From the NCBI RefSeq assembly GCF_030244015.1, contig NZ_JASSYX010000001.1, positions 1,612,001 through 1,676,000 of the forward strand: a stretch of DNA of 64,000 bases. The letters run 5' to 3'. Positions within the stretch are counted from its first letter, which is position 1. Every line of letters starts with the position of its first letter. Made by a program: the position numbers and the translations under genes. Source of the stretch: Pedobacter ginsengisoli (GTDB lineage Bacteria > Bacteroidota > Bacteroidia > Sphingobacteriales > Sphingobacteriaceae). This document shows positions 41,968 to 51,365 of the stretch, piece after piece. The notes below the pieces were generated by a model. The model made no database searches and was not told the DNA's origin. It worked only from the letters and a program-made list of their open reading frames with translations.

Positions 41968-43464
41968 ATGATTCTTTCTAACCAAACATTAAAAAGCATA
42001 AGCGCTGAAAACGTTTCCATCCCTGACAATTCATTATTGCAGCTGCCGGAGAAAGTACTTCAATTTGGTACCGGGGTCTTATTGCGCGGACTTCCTGATT
42101 ATTTTATAGATAAAGCCAATAAGAAAAATATATTCAATGGCAGGGTAGCAATTGTTAAATCGACCAGCAAAGGTGATTTGAAAGATTTTGAAAACCAGGA
42201 CGGTCTTTACACCATTTGTGTACGCGGACTGGAAAATGGACAACCCGTAGCTGAAAACATCATTTCATCTGCGATAAGCAGGGTACTTTCTGCAGATAAG
42301 GATTGGTCTGCGATACTTGAAATCGCTAAAAAAACCGAACTTCAGGTGATTGTTTCTAATACAACCGAGGTGGGTATACAACTGGTCAATGAAAGTATTG
42401 AACTTAATCCACCTTTATCATTTCCCGCAAAAGTATTGGCGGTATTGTATGCGCGTTACAAAGCGCTTGGTGATTCGCCTGATTCGGATATCGCGGTGAT
42501 CGCCACGGAACTAATTCCTGAAAACGGAAAGAAGCTGGAAGGCATCGTTTATGAACTTGCAGCTTTTAACAGCCTGGAACGTGGGTTCTCAACCTGGTTA
42601 AAAGCACATGTGTTCTTCTGCAATTCCCTGGTCGACAGGATCGTGCCTGGCAAGCCCGACCATGCAGCATTAGAAAAACTGCAATTGGAATTGGGCTACA
42701 AAGATAACCTGCTGATCATGGCAGAACCATACCGCCTATGGGCGATAGAGGGGAATGAAAGGGTTTCCGAATTGCTTAACCTGGAGTCAGCTGACCGAGG
42801 TGTAATTGTAAAGCCTGATATCGAGATCTACCGGGAGCTGAAAGTAAGGTTGCTAAACGGTTCACATACATTGGCTTGTGGCATCGCATACCTGTCTGGT
42901 ATCGATACAGTAAATAAAGCGATGAACGACACCACTTTAAAAAATTACATCTCCGATGTGATGCAAAATGAAATTGTTCCGGCCATTCCCTATAAGATAG
43001 AAGCGGATGTTGCATTCACTTTTGCCGGATCCGTACTTGACAGGTTTGCCAATCCATTTATTGAGCACTTTTGGATCAATATCACGTTTCAATATGTAAT
43101 GAAAATCAAGGTCAGAATATTGCCGGTACTGGTTCAGTATTATAAAATTTACAATAAAGTTCCGCCACATATTGCCTTTGGATTTGCCGCGTTTTTATTG
43201 TTTATGCGAACCAGCAGGAAAGAGAATGATAAGTATTTTGGTGATTTTAAAGGTCGTGAATACCCAATTACTGACGACCAGGCCGCATATTTCTATGAAA
43301 AAAGCAAACTGGACACGTCAGCCTATGTAAAGTCAGTTCTAACAGATGAGAATTTGTGGGGCACGGACTTATCGGCACATACCGGCTTTATAGAAACTGT
43401 TGAAGAAAATTATAACTATATTTCGATGAACGGAATAAAAGAGGGGCTGATGCAGACAAACTAA
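41968..43464 (+). CDS. uxaB: Tagaturonate reductase
   Basis: 498 residues of the mannitol dehydrogenase/polyol dehydrogenase superfamily. The N-terminal LPEKVLQFGTGVLLRGLPDYFIDKANKKNIFNGRVAIVKSTSKGD and the GLENGQPV...TEVGI region match UxaB, which reduces D-tagaturonate to D-altronate with NADH in galacturonate breakdown. Later motifs LKVRLLNGSHTLACGIAYLSG (catalytic-type Lys/Asn/His) also fit. UxaC and UxaA are not in the window. A perfect-consensus LacI-family operator overlaps codons 13-18. It probably shares a transcript with the following transporter. Confidence 0.92.
   Translation: MILSNQTLKSISAENVSIPDNSLLQLPEKVLQFGTGVLLRGLPDYFIDKANKKNIFNGRVAIVKSTSKGDLKDFENQDGLYTICVRGLENGQPVAENIISSAISRVLSADKDWSAILEIAKKTELQVIVSNTTEVGIQLVNESIELNPPLSFPAKVLAVLYARYKALGDSPDSDIAVIATELIPENGKKLEGIVYELAAFNSLERGFSTWLKAHVFFCNSLVDRIVPGKPDHAALEKLQLELGYKDNLLIMAEPYRLWAIEGNERVSELLNLESADRGVIVKPDIEIYRELKVRLLNGSHTLACGIAYLSGIDTVNKAMNDTTLKNYISDVMQNEIVPAIPYKIEADVAFTFAGSVLDRFANPFIEHFWINITFQYVMKIKVRILPVLVQYYKIYNKVPPHIAFGFAAFLLFMRTSRKENDKYFGDFKGREYPITDDQAAYFYEKSKLDTSAYVKSVLTDENLWGTDLSAHTGFIETVEENYNYISMNGIKEGLMQTN
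42006..42019 (+). promoter_or_regulatory. Consensus LacI/cre-type operator inside uxaB
   Basis: TGAAAACGTTTCCA fits TGnAAnCGnTTnCA at every fixed position and sits 38 bp into the uxaB coding sequence. A bound repressor here would block the elongating polymerase. Its centre AACGTTT is shared with the site upstream of kdgK (58190-58203). Confidence 0.65.
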
Positions 43465-43498
43465 AAAAGAACACACAACCAATATTAAACCAAATATA

Positions 43499-44872
43499 AT
43501 GAACGATAAAAAAGTACCTGGGTACAGGTGGACAATCTGTGCTTTATTATTTTTTGCTACAACTGTAAACTACCTGGACAGGCAGGTTTTAAGTTTATTA
43601 AAACCGCATCTGGAGGAGATATTTGACTGGACGGACAATGATTATGCAAATATTGCTTCTGTTTTTCAGTTTACGTATGCCGTTTCCATGCTGTTTGCCG
43701 GAAGGATCATTGACAAACTGGGTACCAAGAAAGGATATGCATGGGCCATTATCATTTGGTCTCTCGGTGCCATACTGCATGCATTTGCTATCCCAATGGG
43801 AAACTTAGTTTCAACAGTGCTTGGATTCGCAGGTATAGGCATTGCTTCTGTTTCAATTGTAGGTTTTATGATTTCACGCGCGGTGCTCGGCTTTGGAGAA
43901 GCAGGGAACTTTCCTGCGGCCATTAAAGCTACAGCGGAGTATTTTCCTAAAAAGGAACGCTCATTCGCAACCGGCTTTTTTAACGGAGGTACCAATATAG
44001 GGGCAGTCCTTGCACCATTGAGCGTTCCCTTTATTGCTGCAAAATGGGGTTGGGAAGCCGCGTTTATATTCATTGGTGCTATCGGTTTCCTCTGGCTCTT
44101 TTTCTGGTACAAATATTATGATAAAGTAGAGGACCAAAAGCGATTATCTCCGGAAGAACTGGCTTATATTCGTGATGGTGAGGTTGAAAAACCGAGCATA
44201 ATCAGCGAAGGCGTGGTTCACGAAGCCAGGATATCCTGGTTTAAACTGCTTACTTATAAACAAACCTGGGCATTCGCTATCGGCAAATTCATGACCGACG
44301 GTGTATGGTGGTTTTTCCTGTTCTGGCTCCCTGCATACCTGAAAGATCAATATGGGATGGTAGATACTCAAATCATGCTTCCTCTGGCAGTACTTTATAG
44401 TATGACCATGTTTGGAAGTATAGGCGGAGGCTGGTTTCCAATGTACTTTATAAACAAAGGGCATGAAGTTTATGCCGGCCGGATGAAGGCAATGCTGCTG
44501 ATCGCAATATTTCCGCTTGTGGTGCTTGCCGCGCAGCCCTTAGGACATATTACCTTCTGGATCCCGGTATTGCTGATCGGCATAGGAGCCTCGGCACATC
44601 AGGCGTGGTCTGCCAATCTGTTCACTACTGTATCGGACATGTTTCCTAAAAAAGCAATTGGTTCTGTTATAGGAATAGGTGGAATGATGGGCGGCCTGGG
44701 TGGTGTTTTGGTAACCAAGCTTGCTGGTGCGTTATTTACAAATTACAAAGCACTGGGCCATATTGAAACGGGTTACTCAATTATGTTTGCCATTTGTGCT
44801 ACAGCATACCTGATTGCCTGGTCAATTATGAAAGCTTTAGTTCCTAAGTACAAACCGATTACTGATCTTTAG
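43499..44872 (+). CDS. MFS hexuronate transporter (ExuT-like)
   Basis: 457 residues, twelve predicted membrane segments. The N-terminus RWTICALLFFATTVNYLDRQVLSLLKPHLEEIFDWTDNDYA is typical of the anion:cation symporter/ExuT branch, with the conserved YLDRQ, GRIIDKLGTKKGYAWAIIIWS and GFGEAGNFPAAIKATAEYFPKKERSFATGFFNGGTNIGAVLAP motifs. Likely imports galacturonate or a related hexuronate with protons. It starts 34 nt after uxaB and ends 33 nt before gapN, so the three genes probably form one unit. Substrate preference is inferred from that neighbourhood. Confidence 0.9.
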   Translation: MNDKKVPGYRWTICALLFFATTVNYLDRQVLSLLKPHLEEIFDWTDNDYANIASVFQFTYAVSMLFAGRIIDKLGTKKGYAWAIIIWSLGAILHAFAIPMGNLVSTVLGFAGIGIASVSIVGFMISRAVLGFGEAGNFPAAIKATAEYFPKKERSFATGFFNGGTNIGAVLAPLSVPFIAAKWGWEAAFIFIGAIGFLWLFFWYKYYDKVEDQKRLSPEELAYIRDGEVEKPSIISEGVVHEARISWFKLLTYKQTWAFAIGKFMTDGVWWFFLFWLPAYLKDQYGMVDTQIMLPLAVLYSMTMFGSIGGGWFPMYFINKGHEVYAGRMKAMLLIAIFPLVVLAAQPLGHITFWIPVLLIGIGASAHQAWSANLFTTVSDMFPKKAIGSVIGIGGMMGGLGGVLVTKLAGALFTNYKALGHIETGYSIMFAICATAYLIAWSIMKALVPKYKPITDL

Positions 44873-44905
44873 GATCACCATCTTTCAACACTAAAAAGCA
44901 TATAA

Positions 44906-46531
44906 ATGACATTTAAAGAACATCTCAGTTCTATTTTCATAGAAGAACATGAGATACCTGAAGAATTTAAATTAAAAGAAGAAGTACACCAGAGGGAATA
45001 CCTGAATAACGGACAGATGCATCCCTGGAATGGTGAGGTACACATTGTATTGTCTCCTGTTTGTGTCAAAACAGCCCATGGATTGCAGCGTAAAGTGATC
45101 GGCACCTATCCGCTTTGTGACGAGAAAGAAGCTGCAGCCGCACTTGATGCTGCTGTAAAAGCTTATGACAATGGCAGAGGGGAGTGGCCTACCATGAGTG
45201 TAGCCGACAGGATCACCTGTGTAGAGAAGTTTACACACAAGATCATAGAGAAAAAAAATGAAGTTGTTAAGCTGCTGATGTGGGAGATCGGTAAGTCTTA
45301 TGCAGATTCCATAAAAGAATTTGACCGTACAGTGGAGTATATTTACGCTACGATCGATGCTTTAAAAGATCTTGACCGTCAATCTTCTAAGTTCAGTATC
45401 GAACAGGGAATAGTCGCACAGATCAGACGGTCACCCCTGGGCGTTGTATTGTGTATGGGCCCCTTCAATTACCCATTGAATGAAACTTTCACTACGCTGA
45501 TACCGGCACTGATCATGGGCAATACCTTACTGTTTAAGCCGCCTAAACATGGTACTTTATTGCACTATCCTTTGCTTACTGCATTCAGGGACTGTTTTCC
45601 TAAAGGAGTGGTCAATACGATATACGGAAGAGGTAACAAGATCATTCCCGATCTGATGAAGTCTGGTGACATCAACGTGCTTACGCTCATCGGCTCCAGT
45701 AAGGTGGCGAATGAACTGAAGAAACTCCACCCTAAGGTAAACCGTCTGCGCGCAATCCTGGGTCTGGATGCAAAAAATGCGGCCATAATCACCTCAAAGG
45801 CGGACATTAGCCTGTCTGTGCAGGAAACTGTACTAGGTTCTCTATCATTTAACGGACAGCGCTGTACTGCTTTGAAGATCATATTTGTACACCGGAGCCT
45901 TGCAGATAGATTTTTGACCGGGCTGTCTGATGCAGTTAGTAAACTTAAGTTTGGCATGCCCTGGGAGGCTGGTGTATCATTGACTCCCCTGCCGGAACCT
46001 CATAAACCTGCATATCTTAAAGAATGTATAGACGATGCAGTGGAAAAGGGAGCACGTGTGGTAAATGAAAACGGAGGTGTTTCTAATGAATCCTTCGTAT
46101 TCCCCGCGATCATCTACCCTGTAAGCAAAGGCATGAAATTGTATACCGAAGAGCAGTTTGGCCCGGTTATACCTGTGGTTCCTTTTGATGACCTGGAAGA
46201 AACCATAACCTATCTGATCGAATCTACCCATGGGCAGCAGGTAAGTATATTTAGTGATGACGACGAGGAGATTGCAAAACTGATAGATCCGCTGGTAAAT
46301 CAGGTAAGCAGGGTCAATATCAATTGCCAGTGTCAGCGCGGACCTGACGTATTTCCTTTTACCGGAAGGAAGGACAGTGCCGAAGGAACATTATCAGTGA
46401 TAGACGCTCTGAGATCATTCTCGATTAGGTCGCTGGTGGCCACCAAACTTAATGACAGCAATAAGCATTTGATTAATGAAATTGTTGACAGTCATAGCTC
46501 TAACTTCCTGATTACAAAATATTTATTTTAA
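44906..46531 (+). CDS. gapN: NADP-dependent glyceraldehyde-3-phosphate dehydrogenase-type aldehyde dehydrogenase
   Basis: 541 residues, aldehyde dehydrogenase fold. The nucleophilic Cys is in LSFNGQRCTALKI; VLCMGPFNYPLNETFTTLIPALIMGNTLLFKPPKHG and NVLTLIGSSKVANEL are cofactor segments. The sequence resembles non-phosphorylating GapN, which would oxidise glyceraldehyde 3-phosphate directly to 3-phosphoglycerate and make NADPH. The usual general-base region LELGGK reads LGLDAKN here, so the canonical Glu is absent. GapN next to hexuronate genes fits glyceraldehyde 3-phosphate formed by KDPG aldolase. Specificity needs confirmation. Confidence 0.82.
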   Translation: MTFKEHLSSIFIEEHEIPEEFKLKEEVHQREYLNNGQMHPWNGEVHIVLSPVCVKTAHGLQRKVIGTYPLCDEKEAAAALDAAVKAYDNGRGEWPTMSVADRITCVEKFTHKIIEKKNEVVKLLMWEIGKSYADSIKEFDRTVEYIYATIDALKDLDRQSSKFSIEQGIVAQIRRSPLGVVLCMGPFNYPLNETFTTLIPALIMGNTLLFKPPKHGTLLHYPLLTAFRDCFPKGVVNTIYGRGNKIIPDLMKSGDINVLTLIGSSKVANELKKLHPKVNRLRAILGLDAKNAAIITSKADISLSVQETVLGSLSFNGQRCTALKIIFVHRSLADRFLTGLSDAVSKLKFGMPWEAGVSLTPLPEPHKPAYLKECIDDAVEKGARVVNENGGVSNESFVFPAIIYPVSKGMKLYTEEQFGPVIPVVPFDDLEETITYLIESTHGQQVSIFSDDDEEIAKLIDPLVNQVSRVNINCQCQRGPDVFPFTGRKDSAEGTLSVIDALRSFSIRSLVATKLNDSNKHLINEIVDSHSSNFLITKYLF

Positions 46532-46545
46532 ATTACTGAATAATA

Positions 46546-46591
46546 AGCCGTTTTTACATTGCAGCATGATCTTTGCATTGTAAAAACGGCT
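46546..46591 (+). terminator. Long hairpin after gapN
   Basis: AGCCGTTTTTACA (46546-46558) pairs perfectly with TGTAAAAACGGCT (46579-46591); four more pairs extend the stem past one mismatch. It starts 15 nt after the gapN stop. No downstream T-run, but the stem itself is long and stable. Confidence 0.75.
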
Positions 46592-46690
46592 GCAATGCCA
46601 AATTTACATAATCAATTGGCAGTATTACAGAATTAGTTATAATGCTATCCTGCTTACTTTGCTGTAACCAAAAATGTAACTTAATTAAGT

Positions 46691-48022
46691 ATGAAAAGAA
46701 CTACGCTGCTGATGGCAGGACTTGTATTATTATCCTGCACGGCATTCGCTCAAAAAAACTATCTGGAAGAATCTAAAGCTGACAAAGCTAAACGGATGCA
46801 ATGGTGGACAGACGATACCTTTGGTATGTTTATCCACTGGGGTTTGTATGCAGTACCCGCCGGAGAATATAATGGAAAGGGCGGTGGTGCAGAATGGATC
46901 ATGGAAACTCATAAGATCCCCACTGCAGAATATGAGAAATTTGCAGAACAATTCAATCCCCTGAAATTCAACGCAAGAGAATGGGTACAGATTGCCAAAT
47001 CTGCAGGTGCTAAATATATAGTCATCACTTCCAAGCATCATGACGGGTTCAGCATCTGGGATAGCAAGGTCACCAAATACGACATTATGGATGCCACGCC
47101 TTTTAAAAGAGATATTTTAAAGGAACTTTCTGAGGCATGCAAGGCCGCAGGCATTCAGTTTTGTTTGTACCATTCCATCATGGACTGGCATCAGCCAGAT
47201 GCTAAGTCAAAAGATTATAAACACCAGTCGACCGAAAACCCAGATTTTAATAAATACAGAGAAGAATATCTAAAGCCACAGCTGGCCGAGCTGATCAAAA
47301 AATATGATCCGGCGGTGCTCTGGTTTGATGGGGAGTGGATTCCAGAATGGACAGAACAACAGGGCAAAGATCTGTACAATTATCTGCGTAACCTCAAACC
47401 CTCGCTGATCATTAACAATAGAGTGGGCAAAGCCAGGGGTGGAATGGAGGGGATGAATAAGTATGAAAATGCTGCCGGAGATTTTGGTACACCGGAACAG
47501 GAGATCCTAAAAGGGACATCGCAGGAATACTGGGAGAGCTGCATGACATTAAATGGCAACTGGGGTTATGTAAAGAATGACAACAATTGGAAATCCGCTC
47601 AGTTATTGATTGACAATCTGGTAGATATCGCTGCAAAAGGTGGTAATTATCTGCTGAATGTCGGTCCTACTGCTGAAGGTTTGATTCCTGATCAAAGTAT
47701 TGAGCGGCTCGCTGAAATGGGAAAATGGTTGGGCGTAAATAAAGAGGCGATCTATGCTACCAAGGGCTTAACGAACTATAAAGAAGGCGATAATCTCAAA
47801 TTCACACAAAGTAAGGACGGCAAAAATACCTATGCTATATTTAACAAGTATGACAACAATGAATTGTCTCTGACCAGTGTTCAGCCAAAAGCCGGATCAA
47901 AGATCTATTTGCTTGGTGTAAGTAAGCCGTTGACCTGGACAAAAAAAGGAAATGCAGTAACTGTGAAGTTGCCTGAGGAGCTGCCCTGCAAATACGCCTG
48001 GACTTTAAAAATTCAAATTTAA
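46691..48022 (+). CDS. GH29 alpha-L-fucosidase
   Basis: 443 residues with a signal peptide ending FAQ (about 21). The GH29 barrel has MQWWTDDTFGMFIHWGLYAVPAGEYNG, YIVITSKHHDGFSIWDS, FCLYHSIMDWHQPDA and LWFDGEW with the nucleophilic Asp; ISINNRVGKARGGMEGMNKYENAAGDF-like sequence and the LLNVGPTAEGLIPD motif follow. The short C-terminal beta domain is present. It hydrolyses alpha-L-fucose from glycans. The SGNH gene follows after 39 bp to its ATG, with a strong hairpin in the junction that may separate their expression. Confidence 0.93.
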   Translation: MKRTTLLMAGLVLLSCTAFAQKNYLEESKADKAKRMQWWTDDTFGMFIHWGLYAVPAGEYNGKGGGAEWIMETHKIPTAEYEKFAEQFNPLKFNAREWVQIAKSAGAKYIVITSKHHDGFSIWDSKVTKYDIMDATPFKRDILKELSEACKAAGIQFCLYHSIMDWHQPDAKSKDYKHQSTENPDFNKYREEYLKPQLAELIKKYDPAVLWFDGEWIPEWTEQQGKDLYNYLRNLKPSLIINNRVGKARGGMEGMNKYENAAGDFGTPEQEILKGTSQEYWESCMTLNGNWGYVKNDNNWKSAQLLIDNLVDIAAKGGNYLLNVGPTAEGLIPDQSIERLAEMGKWLGVNKEAIYATKGLTNYKEGDNLKFTQSKDGKNTYAIFNKYDNNELSLTSVQPKAGSKIYLLGVSKPLTWTKKGNAVTVKLPEELPCKYAWTLKIQI

Positions 48023-48061
48023 TACAAATAATCTCACGTGAAATTACATCGTTACGATGAT

Positions 48062-49267
48062 ATGAGAAAGCTTATACTCTTAGTCATTATGAGTATAAGC
48101 TTTCTCTTTTCTTCTGCGCAAGAAATTACGCCATTGCCATTTAGCAGCTACATAAAAAAAAGGGGTGGCTTGGATAATGCTTATGAGGCGGTCGCAGTAA
48201 GAAAAAATGCAACCATTGCATTTTTGGGCGGATCGATAACTTTCAACGGCGGCTGGCGGGATTTGGTCTGCGCTTACCTGAAGCAAAGATTTCCGGATAC
48301 CAGATTTCATTTTATTGCAGCTGGAATTCCTTCGCTCGGCAGCTTGCCGCACGCATTCAGACTGCAACGCGATGTTCTGGATTCCGGTAAGATCGACCTG
48401 TTGTTTCTGGAGGCAGCAGTAAATGACCAGGTAAACAGAACTGACAGCATTACCCAGGTCAGATCATTGGAGGGTATAGTGAGGCACATCAAAATCAATA
48501 ATCCACTGACAGATATTGTGATGATGTCCTTTGCTGATCCGGACAAAACTAAGCTATATGTGCAGGGAATTACACCAGTATCCGTGGCAAACCACGAGCT
48601 GGTAGCTACGCACTATCATTTGCCTTCCATAAATCTGGCTAAGGCAGTGTGTGATAAAATGGCCAATTATGAATTTAGCTGGGAAAAGGATTTCAAGGAT
48701 CTGCATCCGTCACCCTTTGGACAGGAACTCTATTTTTCAGCCATCAAAGATTTGCTGTCTTCGGGTATGGCACCTGCGGGCACATTTAGTTTAAAGAGAA
48801 AGAAGAACCGTTCAAAACTGCCTGTTCTGCTCAACAAAGGCAGTTTCACCAAAGGAAGGTATCTTGAGATTGAGCACGCTGTACATGATAGCAGCTGGAT
48901 CATCAATAAGAGCTGGAGTCCAGAAGACGCTTTGGGAACACGTCCAGGTTTTGTAAATGTACCTATGTTGGTTAGTTCAAAGCCCGGTTCTTCTTTTACA
49001 CTACAATTTAAAGGAAATGCAATCGGTATGGCAATGGTATCCGGTTCAGATGCCGGCATTGTAAAATATAGCATAGATAATGGACCGGAACAGCAAGTAG
49101 ATTTGTTTACAGAATGGAGCCGGTCGCTGCACCTGCCCTGGTATATATTGTTTGGTAGTAGCCTGTCTGATACCGATCACCTGTTAAAAGTTACCATCAG
49201 CTCTGAAAAAAATGAAGGAAGCAAAGGTACGGCCTGCCGGATCGTCAATTTTTTAGTAAACAACTGA
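48062..49267 (+). CDS. Exported SGNH/GDSL-type hydrolase
   Basis: About 401 residues from the ATG at 48062, which encodes the signal peptide MRKLILLVIMSISFLFSSAQ; a GTG at 48038 would add 8 polar residues. SGNH block I is GGSITFNGGWRD (Ser), then the block II Gly in AAGIPSLGS and block III Asn in AAVNDQVNR, and block V DLHPSPFGQ with Asp and His. A C-terminal jelly-roll-like domain (about 270-401) follows. Likely a carbohydrate esterase such as an acetyl esterase, removing acetyl groups that block pectin or hemicellulose enzymes. The first codons form a perfect 16-bp hairpin. Confidence 0.88.
   Translation: MRKLILLVIMSISFLFSSAQEITPLPFSSYIKKRGGLDNAYEAVAVRKNATIAFLGGSITFNGGWRDLVCAYLKQRFPDTRFHFIAAGIPSLGSLPHAFRLQRDVLDSGKIDLLFLEAAVNDQVNRTDSITQVRSLEGIVRHIKINNPLTDIVMMSFADPDKTKLYVQGITPVSVANHELVATHYHLPSINLAKAVCDKMANYEFSWEKDFKDLHPSPFGQELYFSAIKDLLSSGMAPAGTFSLKRKKNRSKLPVLLNKGSFTKGRYLEIEHAVHDSSWIINKSWSPEDALGTRPGFVNVPMLVSSKPGSSFTLQFKGNAIGMAMVSGSDAGIVKYSIDNGPEQQVDLFTEWSRSLHLPWYILFGSSLSDTDHLLKVTISSEKNEGSKGTACRIVNFLVNN
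48064..48106 (+). repeat. Perfect 16-bp hairpin inside the SGNH hydrolase signal-peptide codons
   Basis: GAGAAAGCTTATACTC (48064-48079), an 11-nt loop and GAGTATAAGCTTTCTC (48091-48106) form a perfect stem. It begins at the last base of the start codon and is followed by a T/C-rich run, so it could act as a terminator for GH29 or as a block on translation of the downstream gene. Confidence 0.88.
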
Positions 49268-49277
49268 TAATAAACTT

Positions 49278-51326
49278 ATGTTCAGACAACCCAGTCTCTT
49301 GTTTTTGCTCTTTGCTATGTTATTTATTTCTCCTGTCAAGGCTAATCCCGTTGGCGTTTCAAAGGCAGGGAACCGGATCAATATCCCTTACGGGTCTGGC
49401 TCTGAAATAATTTTCAATGTCAAAACAAATACTTATGATGTTATCACAGCCCGGACAAAGATCATTTCTAATGCATATGCCCTTGTTAAAAACAATGGCC
49501 AGTCTATCAGCAGCAAGGACTATAATGAAGTAAAATTTTTCCAAACGGCAATTGCTGACGGACTGGGTACCGGAAAAAAATATACCATAATATTGACTAA
49601 ACCTGGCCTGCCAACCCTCGAGCAGTTCTTTTATGTCTATCCCGGGCATGATTATTTTCTTACGGAAGTATATCTAAAAGGAGCAGGTCTTAAAAGCAAT
49701 TATATGTCTCCGATGGTATCAAATGAAGTAAACATCAATGCCAAAGGAGACAACAGGACACTTTTTGTACCCTTCGACAATGATACTTTCATCCGGTACA
49801 ATGCAAAATCCTTAAAAATTGATGTGGAGAATACCAGCTCAGAAGTAGGCGCTATTTACGAAAATCAGAGCAGAAAGGGTCTGATCCTCGGATCGGTTGA
49901 GCACACGGTCTGGAAAACGGGTATTTTTAGCAAAAGCAAGTCTGATCAGTTAAAGGAACTTCGCATCTGGGGAGGTTATACGGATGAGAAAGTAACCCGG
50001 GACAAAACAGAACATGGATACCTATCGGGTAATATTGTGAAATCACCGAAAGTATTCATTGGTTATTTTGCAGACTGGAGAGTCGGAATGGAAGCTTATG
50101 GTAAGGCCAATCGCATAGAGGAAACACCATATGTTTTCAACTGGACCAAACCAGTTCCCTTCGGCTGGAACAGCTGGGGTGTAATACAGGAAAAACTGAC
50201 ATTTGAAAAAGCAACAGGAGTTGTTGATTTTTTTGCCTCTGAAATTCCGGCGTTTAGAAATGGTCAGACTGCATACATCGATCTGGATTCCTTTTGGGAC
50301 AATTTTACCGGAGGAATGAAAGGAGATTACAGTAAGCTGAAAGCGTTTGCAGACTACTGTAAAAGCAAAGGACTTGAGCCAGGGGTGTACTGGGCCCCGT
50401 TCACAGATTGGGGATGGAAATCAAAGAAGGAAAGAGAAGCAGACGGGAGCAAGTATAAGTTTTCGGAGATGTGGACGAAAGTAAACGGATCTTACCATGA
50501 TTTTGATGGAGCAAGAGCACTGGATCCGACACATCCCGGAACACAGAGACGTATTGACTATATCATAGACAAATTAAAAGCATGCGGTTTTAAAATGATA
50601 AAAATCGACTTTTTGGGACATGCAGCAGCTGAATCTGATTCATTCTACGATAACTCGGTAACAACCGGGATGCAAGCTTATACAGCAGGCATGGAATACC
50701 TGGTGAACAGACTGGATGGTCAAATGCTGATCTACGCAGCAATATCTCCAAGCCTGGCAACCGGAAGATATGCTCATGTCAGACGAATCGCCTGTGACGC
50801 CTGGAAAACGATAAAGGATACCGAATATACACTAAACAGTGTCAGCTACGGATGGTGGCAGACCTTTGTATATAATTACATTGATGCTGACCATGTAGTA
50901 TTTGGGACAGAAGCCGACGGCAGCAACAAAGCCAGGCTAACCTCGGCGCTGATCACCGGAACACTGATCACCGGAGATGACTATTCCGGCAAAGGACCAT
51001 GGCAGAACGCAGCAAGAAAATGGCTCCAGGATGATGAGCTCCTGGAGATTGCCAGATCTGGGTTGGCATTTATGCCAGTTGATGGCAATACCGGAGACAA
51101 AGCCAGCGAATTATTTGTGAGAAAAAATAACGGATACTTTTACATCGCAGTCTTAAATTATCACGCTGGTCCAAAACAATTCAGCATCCCATTAAAAAAA
51201 TTAGGCTTAAAAAAAATCGGTTATACAGCTACCGAACTTTTTGGCAAACAACATGTAAAGATGAGTACATCTTTACAACTGACATTAAAAAGCGCAGACG
51301 CCGCAATATTCAAAGTGAGGCTTTAA
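49278..51326 (+). CDS. Exported alpha-galactosidase-like glycoside hydrolase (GH27/GH36 clan)
   Basis: 682 residues with signal peptide (cleaved near VKANP). An N-terminal beta-sandwich (about 25-285) is followed by a TIM barrel beginning FGWNSWGVIQEKLTFEKATGVVDFF, with YIDLDSFWDN, GVYWAPFTDWGWKSK, the nucleophile motif MIKIDFLGHAA and later VVFGTEADGSNKARL and SGLAFMPVDG. This arrangement is typical of alpha-galactosidase-like enzymes of clan GH-D. It likely cleaves alpha-linked galactose or a similar sugar. The gene is 10 bp after the SGNH gene and 39 bp before the dehydrogenase pair. Exact family number is uncertain. Confidence 0.8.
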   Translation: MFRQPSLLFLLFAMLFISPVKANPVGVSKAGNRINIPYGSGSEIIFNVKTNTYDVITARTKIISNAYALVKNNGQSISSKDYNEVKFFQTAIADGLGTGKKYTIILTKPGLPTLEQFFYVYPGHDYFLTEVYLKGAGLKSNYMSPMVSNEVNINAKGDNRTLFVPFDNDTFIRYNAKSLKIDVENTSSEVGAIYENQSRKGLILGSVEHTVWKTGIFSKSKSDQLKELRIWGGYTDEKVTRDKTEHGYLSGNIVKSPKVFIGYFADWRVGMEAYGKANRIEETPYVFNWTKPVPFGWNSWGVIQEKLTFEKATGVVDFFASEIPAFRNGQTAYIDLDSFWDNFTGGMKGDYSKLKAFADYCKSKGLEPGVYWAPFTDWGWKSKKEREADGSKYKFSEMWTKVNGSYHDFDGARALDPTHPGTQRRIDYIIDKLKACGFKMIKIDFLGHAAAESDSFYDNSVTTGMQAYTAGMEYLVNRLDGQMLIYAAISPSLATGRYAHVRRIACDAWKTIKDTEYTLNSVSYGWWQTFVYNYIDADHVVFGTEADGSNKARLTSALITGTLITGDDYSGKGPWQNAARKWLQDDELLEIARSGLAFMPVDGNTGDKASELFVRKNNGYFYIAVLNYHAGPKQFSIPLKKLGLKKIGYTATELFGKQHVKMSTSLQLTLKSADAAIFKVRL

Positions 51327-51365
51327 TAAATATAATTCAATATATTTACGCTAAACACACCAAAT

